Positions 27,367-37,122 of a stretch of DNA of 64,000 nt are shown here, in pieces. Source of the stretch: Dyella acidisoli (GTDB taxonomy: Bacteria > Pseudomonadota > Gammaproteobacteria > Xanthomonadales > Rhodanobacteraceae); the NCBI RefSeq assembly GCF_030160295.1, contig NZ_BSOB01000017.1, positions 214,049 to 278,048 of the forward strand, written 5' to 3'. The translations under genes and the position numbers were made by a program. Positions within the stretch are counted from its first letter, which is position 1, and each line of letters starts with the position of its first letter. The notes under the pieces are model-generated. The model did no database searches. It saw only the letters and a list, made by a program, of their open reading frames with translations, and was not told where the DNA came from.

Positions 27367-28344
27367 ATGACAGGCTCCATCATTCGTCATGAGGCGGTTG
27401 TCCCCCTGTCGGCGGCAGGTCGAAGGTTCGACCAGGCCTTGGCCGAGATGTTCCCGGACTACTCCCGTTCCCGCCTGACCAGCTGGATCAAGGCGGGCGC
27501 GGTGACATTGGACGGCGTGCCGGCGGTGCCACGTCATCTGCTGAAGGGAGGCGAGCAGGTGCGGCTGGAAGCGGAGCTGGAGACCGAAGTATCCAGTGAG
27601 CCTGAGGCCATCGCCCTGGACATCGTCCATGAGGACGAGCATCTGCTGGTGTTGAACAAGCCCGCAGGCCTGGTCGTGCATCCCGGTGCCGGCAACCCGG
27701 CAGGCACGCTGCTCAACGCGCTGCTTCATCACGATCCGAAGCTGGCCGAGCTGCCGCGCGGCGGCATTGTGCATCGTTTGGACAAGGACACCTCCGGGCT
27801 GATGGTGGTTGCCAAAACGCTGGCCGCGCACACCGCCCTGGTCGACATGCTGTCGCGCCACGACGTTGATCGCCAGTACGAAGCTGTAGTGCTCGGCGCA
27901 CTCATCGCAGGTGGCACCGTCGACGCCCCCATCGGCCGTCATCACAGCGATCGCCTGCGCCAGGCCGTGCGCGACGAAGAAGACGGCAAGCACGCTATGA
28001 CCCACTACCGCCTGCGCGAGCGCTTCCGCACACATAGCTTGATCCAGTGCAATCTCGAAACCGGACGCACGCACCAGATCCGCGTGCACATGGCACACAT
28101 CGGTCACCCGCTGGTCGGCGATCCACTGTACGGCGGCAGCTTGAAATTGCCCAAGCGCGCGACGCCGGAATTGGTGGCCGCCTTGCGCGGCTTCCGTCGA
28201 CAGGCGCTGCATGCGGAGCGGTTGGCGTTTGAACACCCAGTTACCGGCGAAGCATTGTCGTTTGATGCGACACGTCCGGATGATGTAGATGCGTTGATCG
28301 CGGCACTTCGTGCCGATCTCGCAGTCAACGGTTCCAACGAATAA
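27367..28344 (+). CDS. rluD: RluD, 23S rRNA pseudouridine synthase
   Basis: A 325-aa enzyme that modifies uridines 1911/1915/1917 of 23S rRNA in E. coli. It has an N-terminal S4 RNA-binding domain ([27 protein letters not shown]) and the catalytic motif [12 protein letters not shown] with the conserved Asp, then [21 protein letters not shown]. It is followed by pgeF after 5 bp; the two are likely cotranscribed. Confidence 0.95.
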   Translation: MTGSIIRHEAVVPLSAAGRRFDQALAEMFPDYSRSRLTSWIKAGAVTLDGVPAVPRHLLKGGEQVRLEAELETEVSSEPEAIALDIVHEDEHLLVLNKPAGLVVHPGAGNPAGTLLNALLHHDPKLAELPRGGIVHRLDKDTSGLMVVAKTLAAHTALVDMLSRHDVDRQYEAVVLGALIAGGTVDAPIGRHHSDRLRQAVRDEEDGKHAMTHYRLRERFRTHSLIQCNLETGRTHQIRVHMAHIGHPLVGDPLYGGSLKLPKRATPELVAALRGFRRQALHAERLAFEHPVTGEALSFDATRPDDVDALIAALRADLAVNGSNE

Positions 28345-28349
28345 TCACG

Positions 28350-29105
28350 ATGCATTCGATGACTGACGCCTGGCTCTTCCCCGACTGGCCCGCGCCGCGT
28401 GGTGTGCATGCGGCCGTCACTACGCGTGATGGTCCAGGTGTTTCGCAGCCGCCTTTCGGGCGTTTCAATCTCGGGTTGCGCAGTGGTGAAGACGAGCAGA
28501 CTGTGCGCAGCAATCGCGGCGCGTTGCGTCAGTCGCTGGCGTTGCCGGCGGAGCCGCGCTGGTTGCGGCAGGTGCATGGCACCACCGTGGCGGAGCTTGG
28601 TCCGTTGCCGGGTCCTCACGAACCCGAGGCGGATGCAGCGGTTTCGCACTTGCAGGGCACGGTGCTGGCGATTCTCACGGCCGATTGCTTGCCCGTGCTG
28701 CTCTGTGCCGACGACGGCAGCATCATGGGTGCCGCGCATGCAGGCTGGCGAGGACTGGTCGCCGGCGTGCTGGAAAACACGGTCGAACAGATGCAGATGC
28801 ACCCCGAGAACCTGCTGGCATGGCTCGGTCCATGCATCGGTGCGCCTTCGTATGAAGTGGGTGAGGAAGTGCGCAAGGCGTTTCTTCATCACGACCCTGC
28901 CGCGGCTTCGGCCTTTGTGCCGACCCGCTCGGGGCATTGGCTATGCGATCTGGCCACGTTGGCGCGGCAACGCCTGGAGGCGGCGGGCGTTACGCGTATC
29001 TATGGCGGCGGTTTTGATACGCGCACCGACGCACGCTTTTATTCCTATCGGGGCGAAGGGGCCCGCAGCGGTCGATTCGCCAGCCTGATCTGGCTGGAGC
29101 CTTAG
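28350..29105 (+). CDS. pgeF: PgeF (YfiH), peptidoglycan editing factor / polyphenol-oxidase family
   Basis: A 251-aa member of the YfiH/laccase-domain family, which in E. coli removes wrongly incorporated residues from cell-wall precursors. Conserved metal-site segments are visible: RQVHG, ADAAVSH, TADCLPVLL, HAGWRGL and GPCIGAPSYEVG. A second start at 28359 (MTDAWLFPDWPAP) is possible. The rluD-pgeF-clpB order matches E. coli. Confidence 0.94.
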   Translation: MHSMTDAWLFPDWPAPRGVHAAVTTRDGPGVSQPPFGRFNLGLRSGEDEQTVRSNRGALRQSLALPAEPRWLRQVHGTTVAELGPLPGPHEPEADAAVSHLQGTVLAILTADCLPVLLCADDGSIMGAAHAGWRGLVAGVLENTVEQMQMHPENLLAWLGPCIGAPSYEVGEEVRKAFLHHDPAAASAFVPTRSGHWLCDLATLARQRLEAAGVTRIYGGGFDTRTDARFYSYRGEGARSGRFASLIWLEP

Positions 29106-29151
29106 GTTGGGGTTTGCACCCTAACCTACCTTAAAGCATCCATCTGCAACG

Positions 29152-29179
29152 CTTGAATCACCCCGCTGCGTCCGCATCT
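29152..29179 (+). promoter_or_regulatory. Probable sigma-32 heat-shock promoter of clpB
   Basis: CTTGAAT, a 13-bp spacer and CCGCATCT closely match the sigma-32 consensus CTTGAAA-N11-16-CCCCATNT. It lies 51 bp before the clpB start codon, the expected place. Confidence 0.65.
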
Positions 29180-29229
29180 TTGCGGGCAGTGGCGGTGCGT
29201 CCGCCAAAAACCTTTTTGGGGATACCTCG

Positions 29230-31815
29230 ATGCGAATGGACAAACTTACCTCGCGTTTCCAGCAGGCGCTTGCGGATGCGCAATCGCTTGCAGTGGGGCG
29301 CGATCACAACATGCTCGAGCCGGTGCACATCATGGCTGCACTGCTCGACCAACAAGGCGGCTCGACTGCGCCGTTGCTGACCCAGGCACACGTCAACGTG
29401 CCGGCATTCCGTCAGCGCGTGTTTGAGCTGCTCGACCGACTGCCAAAAGTGAGTGGACAGGAAGGCAACATCCACGCCGGCAACGAACTGACGCGCCTGC
29501 TCAACCTCACCGACAAGCTTGCACAGCAGCGCGGCGACCAGTTCATCGCCAGCGAGCTGTTCGTGCTGGCCGCCCTGGAAGACAAGGGCGAACTGGGTGC
29601 GGCATTGAAAGCAGCCGGCGCCACCAAGACCAACCTGGAAGCTGCCATCGACAAGCTGCGCGGCGGCGAAAAAGTGCAGAGCGAAAACGCCGAAGACCAG
29701 CGCCAGGCACTGGAAAAATATTGCATTGACCTCACTGCGCGCGCCGAGAGCGGCAAGCTCGATCCGGTGATCGGCCGCGACGAGGAAATTCGCCGCGTGA
29801 TCCAGGTGCTGCAACGTCGTACCAAGAACAATCCCGTGCTGATCGGCGAACCTGGTGTGGGCAAGACAGCCATCGTCGAAGGCCTCGCGCAACGCATCAT
29901 CAAGAACGAAGTGCCCGAGGGCCTGCGCGACAAGCGCGTGCTCGTGCTCGACATGGGCGCGCTGATTGCCGGTGCGAAATTCCGTGGCGAGTTCGAAGAG
30001 CGCCTCAAGGCTGTACTCAACGACCTGGCCAAGAACGAAGGCCAGATCATCCTGTTCATCGACGAATTGCACACGATGGTCGGTGCCGGCAAAGCCGAGG
30101 GCGCGATGGACGCCGGCAATATGCTTAAACCTGCGCTGGCGCGCGGCGAGCTGCATTGCGTCGGCGCCACCACGCTGGACGAATACCGCAAGTACATCGA
30201 GAAAGATGCTGCATTGGAACGCCGCTTTCAGAAGGTGTACGTGGGCGAGCCGAGCGTGGAGGACACCATCGCCATCCTGCGCGGCTTGAAAGAACGCTAC
30301 GCCATGCATCACGGCGTGGAGATCACCGATCCCGCCATTGTTGCTGCGGCCACGCTGTCGAACCGTTACATCACGGATCGCCAACTGCCGGACAAGGCCA
30401 TCGACCTGATCGATGAGGCTGCCTCGCGCATCCGCATGGAAATCGACTCCAAGCCGGAAGAACTCGACCGCCTGGAGCGCCGCCTGATTCAGCTCAAGAT
30501 CCAGCGCGAAATGCTGAAGAAGGAAACCGACGAGGCTTCGAAGAAGCGCCTTGCGGATCTCGATAACGACATTGCCAAGCTCGAACGCGAATTCTCCGAT
30601 CTCAACGAAGTGTGGAAGTCGGAAAAGGCCGCGTTGCAAGGCGCGACCAAGGTCAAAGAGCAGATCGAGCAAGCGCGCGTGGAACTGGAAGCAGCGCAGC
30701 GCAGGCAGGATTACGCCAAGATGAGCGAGATCCAGTACGGCCGCATGCCTGAACTGGAAAAGCAACTCGCTGCGGCGCAAGCTGCCGAGAAGCAGGATTT
30801 CAAGCTGGTACAGGATCGTGTCACGGAAGAAGAAGTGGCCGAAGTGGTGTCGCGCTGGACGGGTATTCCCGTCAGCAAGATGCTTGAAGGCGAGCGCGAC
30901 AAGTTGCTGCACATGGAAGAATCGCTGCACAAGCGCGTGGTTGGCCAGGACGAAGCGGTGCGTGCGGTCTCCGACGCCATCCGTCGTGCACGCGCAGGCC
31001 TGTCCGATCCCAATCGCCCTTACGGTTCGTTCCTGTTCCTTGGCCCCACCGGCGTGGGCAAGACGGAACTCTGCAAGGCACTGGCCGAATTCCTGTTCGA
31101 TACGCAGGAAGCGATGATACGCATCGACATGAGTGAATTCATGGAGAAGCACTCCGTCGCGCGTCTGATCGGTGCACCTCCCGGTTATGTCGGTTACGAG
31201 GAAGGTGGCTATCTCACCGAGGCGGTGCGTCGTCGGCCGTACAGCGTGATCTTGCTGGACGAAGTGGAGAAAGCGCACCCGGACGTCTTCAACGTGCTGC
31301 TGCAGGTGCTCGACGATGGACGCCTCACCGACGGCCAAGGCCGCACGGTGGATTTCCGCAACACCGTGATTGTGATGACTTCCAACCTTGGCTCGCAGCT
31401 CATCCAGGAAAACGCGGGTGACACCGAGGCCGATTACCTGCAGATGAAAGCCGCTGTGCTGGGTGTGGTGCAGGCGCACTTCCGTCCGGAATTCATCAAC
31501 CGTCTGGACGAGCTGGTGGTGTTCCGCCCGCTGGAGAAAAAGCAGATTCGCAAGATTGCGCTGATCCAGCTCACGTATCTGGAAAAGCGCTTGGCCGAAC
31601 GTCAGCTCAAGCTGGAGATCGACGAGAAGGCGCTGGATTTGCTCGGCAACGTTGGTTTCGATCCGGTATACGGCGCGAGACCGCTCAAGCGTGCGATCCA
31701 ACAACAGTTGGAGAACCCGTTGGCGAGGGAAATCCTGGAAGGACGTTTTGTATCGGGTGACACGATTGTGGTTGAAGTGGAAGGCGGGCATCTGGCGTTC
31801 CACAAGAACGCCTGA
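29230..31815 (+). CDS. clpB: ClpB disaggregase
   Basis: An 861-aa AAA+ chaperone that works with DnaK to dissolve aggregates; the length matches E. coli ClpB. The N-terminal domain begins [21 protein letters not shown]. The first AAA module has Walker A GEPGVGKT and Walker B ILFIDELH, followed by the coiled-coil middle domain (about residues 400-530, rich in KL/KA/EE heptads). The second AAA module has [19 protein letters not shown] and [12 protein letters not shown]. It is preceded by a sigma-32-like promoter. Confidence 0.97.
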   Translation: MRMDKLTSRFQQALADAQSLAVGRDHNMLEPVHIMAALLDQQGGSTAPLLTQAHVNVPAFRQRVFELLDRLPKVSGQEGNIHAGNELTRLLNLTDKLAQQRGDQFIASELFVLAALEDKGELGAALKAAGATKTNLEAAIDKLRGGEKVQSENAEDQRQALEKYCIDLTARAESGKLDPVIGRDEEIRRVIQVLQRRTKNNPVLIGEPGVGKTAIVEGLAQRIIKNEVPEGLRDKRVLVLDMGALIAGAKFRGEFEERLKAVLNDLAKNEGQIILFIDELHTMVGAGKAEGAMDAGNMLKPALARGELHCVGATTLDEYRKYIEKDAALERRFQKVYVGEPSVEDTIAILRGLKERYAMHHGVEITDPAIVAAATLSNRYITDRQLPDKAIDLIDEAASRIRMEIDSKPEELDRLERRLIQLKIQREMLKKETDEASKKRLADLDNDIAKLEREFSDLNEVWKSEKAALQGATKVKEQIEQARVELEAAQRRQDYAKMSEIQYGRMPELEKQLAAAQAAEKQDFKLVQDRVTEEEVAEVVSRWTGIPVSKMLEGERDKLLHMEESLHKRVVGQDEAVRAVSDAIRRARAGLSDPNRPYGSFLFLGPTGVGKTELCKALAEFLFDTQEAMIRIDMSEFMEKHSVARLIGAPPGYVGYEEGGYLTEAVRRRPYSVILLDEVEKAHPDVFNVLLQVLDDGRLTDGQGRTVDFRNTVIVMTSNLGSQLIQENAGDTEADYLQMKAAVLGVVQAHFRPEFINRLDELVVFRPLEKKQIRKIALIQLTYLEKRLAERQLKLEIDEKALDLLGNVGFDPVYGARPLKRAIQQQLENPLAREILEGRFVSGDTIVVEVEGGHLAFHKNA

Positions 31816-31835
31816 TGTTTGTACCGCTTCCTTGT

Positions 31836-31863
31836 CATCATTCCCGCGAAAGCGGGAATGATG
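31836..31863. terminator. Palindromic repeat serving as convergent terminator
   Basis: A 12-bp perfect stem CATCATTCCCGC / GCGGGAATGATG with GAAA loop lies between the convergent ends of clpB (31815) and the TPR-sulfotransferase (31868). It is a single unit of the GTCATTCCCGCG palindrome family. It lacks a clear T run, so termination is an inference. Confidence 0.6.
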
Positions 31864-31867
31864 AGTA

Positions 31868-33904
31868 TCAGATGCCAAGTGCTGTGGTGCTATCTGTTCG
31901 ATAGCGCACAAGCGCATCGCCAAGCTGCTCCTTGAGCGCGCCGAGATAGGGCGCGAACTTGGCCCACTGATCGACGCCGTCGCGAAAGATCGGACGGCGA
32001 ACCTGCTCGGAACTTGCCGTGCGCACGCTGCGCACAGTCTTGTGGAATTCCAGGCAACCGGGTTCGAACGGCAGACCGCAGAAATCGAGCAGGCGTCGCA
32101 CATTGCCTTCCAGATCATCGACCACGTCTTCGTGGTAGATGCGCAGCACGCGGCCGGGTAGCGCCGCATCCCAATGCTCCATCAGCTCGAGATAGGTGCG
32201 GTAATAGCGCGCGATGTCCTCGACGCTGTAGGTGAATTCCTGGCCGGTGGCGAACAGTTGCTTGAGATTGCTGAAGCAGCAGGCCATAGGCTCGCGCCGT
32301 GCATCGATGATCTTTGCGTTGGGCAGTATCAGATGGATCAGGCCAAGGTGCCGGAAATTATTCGGCATCTTGTCGATGAAATAAGACTTGCCACTACGGT
32401 AGATGCGCGTATCGCGCAGATACTTTTCGCCCAGCTCGCGAAAGTCCTCCGGCTGCATGCAGGTCAGCACACCGGGGTAGCGGGGATCATCGAGATCAGG
32501 ATCGCGTCCCTGCAGATCGAGCACGATACGCGGAATATCAGCCAGCTCCTGCGTGCCTTCCACCTGCGAATGAGAGGCGAGGATCTGTTCGAGCAGGGTG
32601 GAGCCGGCACGTGGCAGGCCGACGATGAAAATCGGATCAGGACTCGGATCGCCTGCGCCCGTGCGGCTTGCGAGGAATTCGCGAGTACAGATTTCGATCT
32701 GCCTGCGCGTGTTGGTCTCGATGATCTCGGGGCGATAACGGCTTTCGGAGCGCTTGAGCGCATTGCCTCGATCGTAATAGTTCCACGATTCGGCGTAGTC
32801 GCTGCGATCCTCGAACGCTTTGCCTAATGCGAAACACAGATGATAACGATCGATCAGCGGGGTGGCCGATGACGCTTCCTCGGCACGCATCCGGGCCATC
32901 TCATCATCCGAAAAGCGATAAGTTTTGAGGTTGGCCAGGCTCCAATACGCATCGCCAAAGTTGGGGCGTGCCGCCGTCGCTGCGCGGTAAGCTTCGATCG
33001 CGTCGGCTTGCCTTCCTTGTGTCTTCAGCGAATGGGCAAACGACAGGTGCAAATCGGCGGCGCCCGGCAGTTGCTGCAAAAGCTGCTGATACAAACCGAT
33101 GGCTCGCTCGTGTTCACCCAGGCCGACGCTCGCGCTGGCGTAGAGCGTGCGGTAATCGACGTGATCAGGATCGACCGCAAGCAGCTTTTCGATTTCCTCG
33201 GAGGCCCGCTGGTACAGGTGTCGTTCGAATAGGACGCACGCATAGTCATAGCGTGCCGCTCGATAGTTCGGTGCGATCTTCAGTACCGCGTCGAGCAGCA
33301 TTTCGGCGTCGTCGAGCACGTCGCGTGCCAGGCCTATACGTGCAAGCAGGCGCATCGCTTCGACGTCATTGCCGACTTTGATCAGGTAAGCGCGGATGAT
33401 CTGCTCGGCAGGTTCGAGGTCGCCATCCGAGAAATGGCTGGTTGCGTGCACGACTTCGGGCGCCAAACGCTTGAGCGTGGCGACATGCGCGGCGGCGGTT
33501 GCCGCATTGGTAGTATCGCCAGTCATGCGATACAGACCTTCGAGCAAGTTCCAGCTCGAAGGCAAGGCAGGATTGATGTTGACGGCACGCAATAGCGCGT
33601 CGATCGCACGCGGCGCATCGCGCATCACGACGTAGCAATGACCGCGCTCTTCGTGCAAACGGCTGAATTGGGGGTGGTGCTGTTCCAGCCGCGCCAGCGT
33701 CTGCAAGGCCGCGTCGATCTGTCCGAGATAGCGCTGGCTTCTGGCTATGGCGTGCAGCACGTCGCGGTGTTCCGGTGCTTCCACGGCCAACGCTTCGGCT
33801 GCTTGCAGGGCTTGGGCATAGTGCCCGGCACCTTGCAGCTCGCGCAGTTGCTGAACTCGTTGCTCCACCGATAGCAATCCCGGGTCGGCCGGCGTGGCAT
33901 TCAT
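31868..33904 (-). CDS. TPR-repeat sulfotransferase
   Basis: A 678-aa soluble protein. Residues about 1-390 are tetratricopeptide repeats (GHYAQALQAAEALAVEAPEH, GQIDAALQTLARLEQHHP and others). Residues about 424-678 form a sulfotransferase domain: the PAPS 5'-phosphosulfate loop GLPRAGSTLLEQIL, the 3'-phosphate region (IIDARREPMACCFSN) and a catalytic-region FIDKMPNNF. This domain type includes tyrosylprotein sulfotransferases such as Xanthomonas RaxST, so a protein or peptide acceptor is possible but not shown. It lies directly downstream of a TonB receptor and its terminator. The ATG at 33904 is chosen; a TTG at 33916 is the alternative. Confidence 0.88.
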   Translation of the reverse strand: MNATPADPGLLSVEQRVQQLRELQGAGHYAQALQAAEALAVEAPEHRDVLHAIARSQRYLGQIDAALQTLARLEQHHPQFSRLHEERGHCYVVMRDAPRAIDALLRAVNINPALPSSWNLLEGLYRMTGDTTNAATAAAHVATLKRLAPEVVHATSHFSDGDLEPAEQIIRAYLIKVGNDVEAMRLLARIGLARDVLDDAEMLLDAVLKIAPNYRAARYDYACVLFERHLYQRASEEIEKLLAVDPDHVDYRTLYASASVGLGEHERAIGLYQQLLQQLPGAADLHLSFAHSLKTQGRQADAIEAYRAATAARPNFGDAYWSLANLKTYRFSDDEMARMRAEEASSATPLIDRYHLCFALGKAFEDRSDYAESWNYYDRGNALKRSESRYRPEIIETNTRRQIEICTREFLASRTGAGDPSPDPIFIVGLPRAGSTLLEQILASHSQVEGTQELADIPRIVLDLQGRDPDLDDPRYPGVLTCMQPEDFRELGEKYLRDTRIYRSGKSYFIDKMPNNFRHLGLIHLILPNAKIIDARREPMACCFSNLKQLFATGQEFTYSVEDIARYYRTYLELMEHWDAALPGRVLRIYHEDVVDDLEGNVRRLLDFCGLPFEPGCLEFHKTVRSVRTASSEQVRRPIFRDGVDQWAKFAPYLGALKEQLGDALVRYRTDSTTALGI

Positions 33905-33921
33905 GATCGATCGCAAACCTT

Positions 33922-33953
33922 AAAAAAAAAGAGGGTGGGCATTACGCCCACCC
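33922..33953 (-). terminator. Rho-independent terminator between TonB receptor and sulfotransferase
   Basis: On the minus strand, GGGTGGGC / GCCCACCC with a 5-nt loop is followed by nine T residues after TC. It sits 33 bp past the receptor stop at 33986 and only 18 bp before the sulfotransferase start, so the latter is either expressed by read-through or from a promoter inside this short gap. Confidence 0.88.
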
Positions 33954-33985
33954 GATTCTACTTAAACCGCCAGGGCAGCAATGGT

Positions 33986-36616
33986 TTAGAACTTGAAGCC
34001 CACCTTCAGGCCGATCACGCGCGGACGAATCGGCACTTCCGACTCGATGAACTGAGCCGAGGAGGTGAACACGCTGGCGTGGTTGTCGGTCAGGTTGGTG
34101 CCGTACAGCGACACATCCCAGTTGTCCTTGGCCACGCCTACCGATGCGTCGACGGTGTTGTAACCGGCCTGCAGGTAACGCAATTCAACGGTGGTGATGT
34201 CCGTCACGCCCGAGCCACTCGGATAGGTGGCCGGCTGGTTGTACATCGAACCGGTGTGGTTGAAGCCAACCTGCGCGAATGCCTTGAAGCCGTCGCCGAA
34301 CGTCCAGTCGTAACGCAGGCGCATGTTGTACTGCGAGCGGGGCGAGAAGGCTGGCACGCTGCCGATTTCACCAAACGGATTGGCGAAGGACGTTTCGGCA
34401 CCGACAGCGCCGGTTTGGATGATGCACTCGTTGTACCGCGGCGAGCCAGGGATGTTGTCAATCAAGCACGGTGAAGTGGTCTGCTTGGCATGGTTGAGCG
34501 AACCGGAGCCGATAAGCGTCAAGCCATCGGTGAGCCGTGCCTGGAATTGCAGTTCGCCGCCATCCACCTTGTAGTTCGGCCCGTTGACCGCGAAGGTGGT
34601 GTTACCCAGCACCAGCGGATTGAAGAACTGCATCTGCACGTTGTCCCACCGCATGTCGTACAGCGAGCCGTTGAGCATCAGGCGGTCGTCGAAGAACGTG
34701 GTTTTGAAGCCGATTTCGTTGTTGGTCAACGTATCAGGCGCGTAGCTGATCGGCTTGCGGTACTGCGCTTCGCCATCGAGCTTCGCCACGCCCGAGGTCG
34801 TGCGATTGAAGCCACCCGGGCGGAAACCTTGCGAGAAGGTGTAATACACCATCGTATTCGGCGTGATGTGCCACACCACGTTCGCACGACTCTTAAAGCC
34901 GTGATACGTCTTGTGGTAGTTCATCACCGTGTCGTTGCCCACGTAGGTGCCGTTGGGAACATTGTCCTGCGCGGTGGTGGTGTAGAACTCCGTACCCGTC
35001 TGCCACTCGGAGTAGTGGTAATAGCGCGTGCCGCCGGTCACAGTCAGCACTTCGGGAATGATGTCGTACGACAGCGAAGCGAATGCCGCTTCCTGTTTGT
35101 AGCCGCGCTGCTCGACTTCACCGAAGGCCGTGTCGTCGGGCATCTCGACGCCCGGCGAAGACATCGCATTGGCTACGCACGGATAGCCGCCGGCGACCGC
35201 ATTGGCCAGGTTCTGCGGCGTACAAGACGGGATGGTCTTGTAGTTGAAGTTCATGTGGTCGTCGATGTTGAAATCTTCGTAGTACAGGCCGCCGATGACG
35301 CGGAAGCGATAGTCTTCCGGGGTGCTCAGGCGCAACTCATGGCTCTGATGCGTGCTGTTGACGTGGTCGTTCCAATAGCCGACCGGCGAATAGCAGATCG
35401 GCTTGCCCGCGCTGGACAGGCCCGCTGACGTGCCGGTGCACTGGTAATACATGCCGCCGGCGCTGCGCGAATAGTTGGTGTAATCCTGCTGTTCGCTGAT
35501 GTGGCGATTGGTGTAGCCGCCGGTGTACACCAGCGAGAGGTCACCGATCTGGCCGTTCAACGTCCACGAGGTATTGGTGAAGTGGTCGTTGTTCCAGGCC
35601 GGTACGAAGGAGGTGATCTGGTCGGTGCCCAGCGTCTGGCCGTCGGTGCCGATCGGGTACGTCGAGGACTGGCCCTTGGCGTCCAGGTTCTGATAGCTCT
35701 CGGCGATCAGGAAGTTCCAGTCGTCGTTGATCTTCCACAACGCGGACAGGCGGGCGCCCTGGTAGTCAACGGGGTTCCAGTTGTTCTGCGCGACGCTGTA
35801 GTTGTTGATGACCGAAGTGCCGCCGGCAGCGACGTAAGGCGCCATGGCTCCGCCGCCGTCCGTGGACTGGCGCGTGTACGTGCTTGGCACGTTGTTGATG
35901 TAACCGCCCTCATGATCGTGGTAGATCACGCCACGCACTGCCAGCGTACCTGGAATGAGCGGCAGGTTCAGCACGACGTTGGCCGAATTGTTCGGTGCGC
36001 CGCCATCGGTAACGCCAACGCTGGCTTCTGCGCTGCCGCTCGTCTTGTTGAGATTCGGCTTGTTGGTGATGTAGCGAACGGCACCCGCCTCGGCGCCACC
36101 GCCGAACAACGTACCCTGCGGGCCTTCGAGCACTTCGAGGCGCTCCATATCTACCATGTAGATGTCGAGATTGCGCGCGGGGAACTGCATCGACTGGTCG
36201 TCGAGATAAACCGCGACGTTCGGGAACGGTGCGATCGACGCGCTCGACTGATTGCCGAGGAAGCCGGTGCTCAGGCCGCGCATGTAGATGTTGCCCTGGC
36301 CTGGGCCGTTCGCGGCGAAGGTCACATTGGGCAGATACTTGATCAGGTCATCGAACGACACGACGTTCAACTGCTGCAAGGTCGTGCCGGTGAATGCCTG
36401 CAGCGTAATCGGCACGTCCTGCATGTCTTGGGCTGTGTGCTGCGCGGTCACCGTCACCGTACCGAGTGTGGACGCGGAGGATGCATCCGGTTTGGCGGGC
36501 TGTGCAGCTGATGTTGATGGTGTTGTTGGAGCCGGCTGCACGGTGTCGTCTGCATAAGACACGCGAGTGACCGCAAGCGCGGCAAGCACCGCGCAAGTGA
36601 TTGGATTGATCTTCAA
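33986..36616 (-). CDS. TonB-dependent outer-membrane receptor next to phn locus
   Basis: An 876-aa receptor with signal peptide MKINPITCAVLAALAVTRVSYA, a TonB-box-like segment (GTVTVTAQHTAQDMQDVPITLQ), plug motifs (FDDLIKYLPNVTF, MERLEVLEGPQGTLFGGGAEAGAVRYITNKP) and a barrel ending GLKVGFKF. The plug style resembles the siderophore/oligosaccharide-type receptors of alpha- and gammaproteobacteria. It lies between the sulfotransferase and phnM, in the same orientation as both. The substrate is unknown; a phosphonate or a phosphonate complex is conceivable from position only. Confidence 0.9.
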   Translation of the reverse strand: MKINPITCAVLAALAVTRVSYADDTVQPAPTTPSTSAAQPAKPDASSASTLGTVTVTAQHTAQDMQDVPITLQAFTGTTLQQLNVVSFDDLIKYLPNVTFAANGPGQGNIYMRGLSTGFLGNQSSASIAPFPNVAVYLDDQSMQFPARNLDIYMVDMERLEVLEGPQGTLFGGGAEAGAVRYITNKPNLNKTSGSAEASVGVTDGGAPNNSANVVLNLPLIPGTLAVRGVIYHDHEGGYINNVPSTYTRQSTDGGGAMAPYVAAGGTSVINNYSVAQNNWNPVDYQGARLSALWKINDDWNFLIAESYQNLDAKGQSSTYPIGTDGQTLGTDQITSFVPAWNNDHFTNTSWTLNGQIGDLSLVYTGGYTNRHISEQQDYTNYSRSAGGMYYQCTGTSAGLSSAGKPICYSPVGYWNDHVNSTHQSHELRLSTPEDYRFRVIGGLYYEDFNIDDHMNFNYKTIPSCTPQNLANAVAGGYPCVANAMSSPGVEMPDDTAFGEVEQRGYKQEAAFASLSYDIIPEVLTVTGGTRYYHYSEWQTGTEFYTTTAQDNVPNGTYVGNDTVMNYHKTYHGFKSRANVVWHITPNTMVYYTFSQGFRPGGFNRTTSGVAKLDGEAQYRKPISYAPDTLTNNEIGFKTTFFDDRLMLNGSLYDMRWDNVQMQFFNPLVLGNTTFAVNGPNYKVDGGELQFQARLTDGLTLIGSGSLNHAKQTTSPCLIDNIPGSPRYNECIIQTGAVGAETSFANPFGEIGSVPAFSPRSQYNMRLRYDWTFGDGFKAFAQVGFNHTGSMYNQPATYPSGSGVTDITTVELRYLQAGYNTVDASVGVAKDNWDVSLYGTNLTDNHASVFTSSAQFIESEVPIRPRVIGLKVGFKF

Positions 36617-37122
36617 AACGATATCCCCCGAGACATGTGGTGATTGCGCAGCACCGGTATGAATGCTTGATGCTGTCTTGATGAGAAGGCTAGGGGGTAG
36701 CCATGAAATGCTGATGACGTCGTCTAGCCAACTTGCATAGATGTCTAGCCGAACTCGTCATGCACGCCGAGCGCCCCTGAACAGCGCGCGTACTCTTGTG
36801 GCTTTTCATGACAATTTGATGCCAGAAAAACTTTTAAATAATGACATTCGGTGCGTGTGCCGGCGTATTTATTGGAACACTGCAGACAACTTCCCTCGCA
36901 TCGCAATATCACGCGATGTGCCCCGTGTGCACAGGATTGTGAATGCCGGTAAGCATCTACAACGATTTATGACTTATCGATGCCCGATGCTTATCGATAT
37001 CAATGGCATTCGAAAACAGTGATCTGCGAAATCTTACTGTGTCGTCATCATTCTCGCTTTCGTGAGAATGACATTAAGGAATGATTACGCTACGGACGTG
37101 TGTAAGCGTTTGCATCAATCGC
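36617..37122. other. Non-coding region upstream of TonB receptor, relatively AT-rich
   Basis: No gene is supported. The first part holds likely regulatory words for the receptor: an inverted pair GGCTA/TAGCC at about 36688-36702 and direct repeats GTCTAGCC ending at 36729 and 36750 (21 bp apart). The middle (36800-37020) is clearly poorer in GC than the surroundings. A single palindrome of the CATTCTCGC..GTGAGAATG type lies at about 37044-37072, downstream of phnM. A 93-codon open frame at 36741-37022 has no recognisable features. Confidence 0.55.

Noticed and set aside
29158-32169. 1003-codon open frame on the minus strand opposite clpB
   Set aside because: It covers an unambiguous clpB and has no recognisable motif; long antisense frames are common in high-GC genes.
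36741-37022. 93-codon plus-strand open frame in the AT-richer gap
   Set aside because: No ribosome site, no similarity recognised, and it overlaps the direct repeats in the receptor promoter; kept as non-coding.
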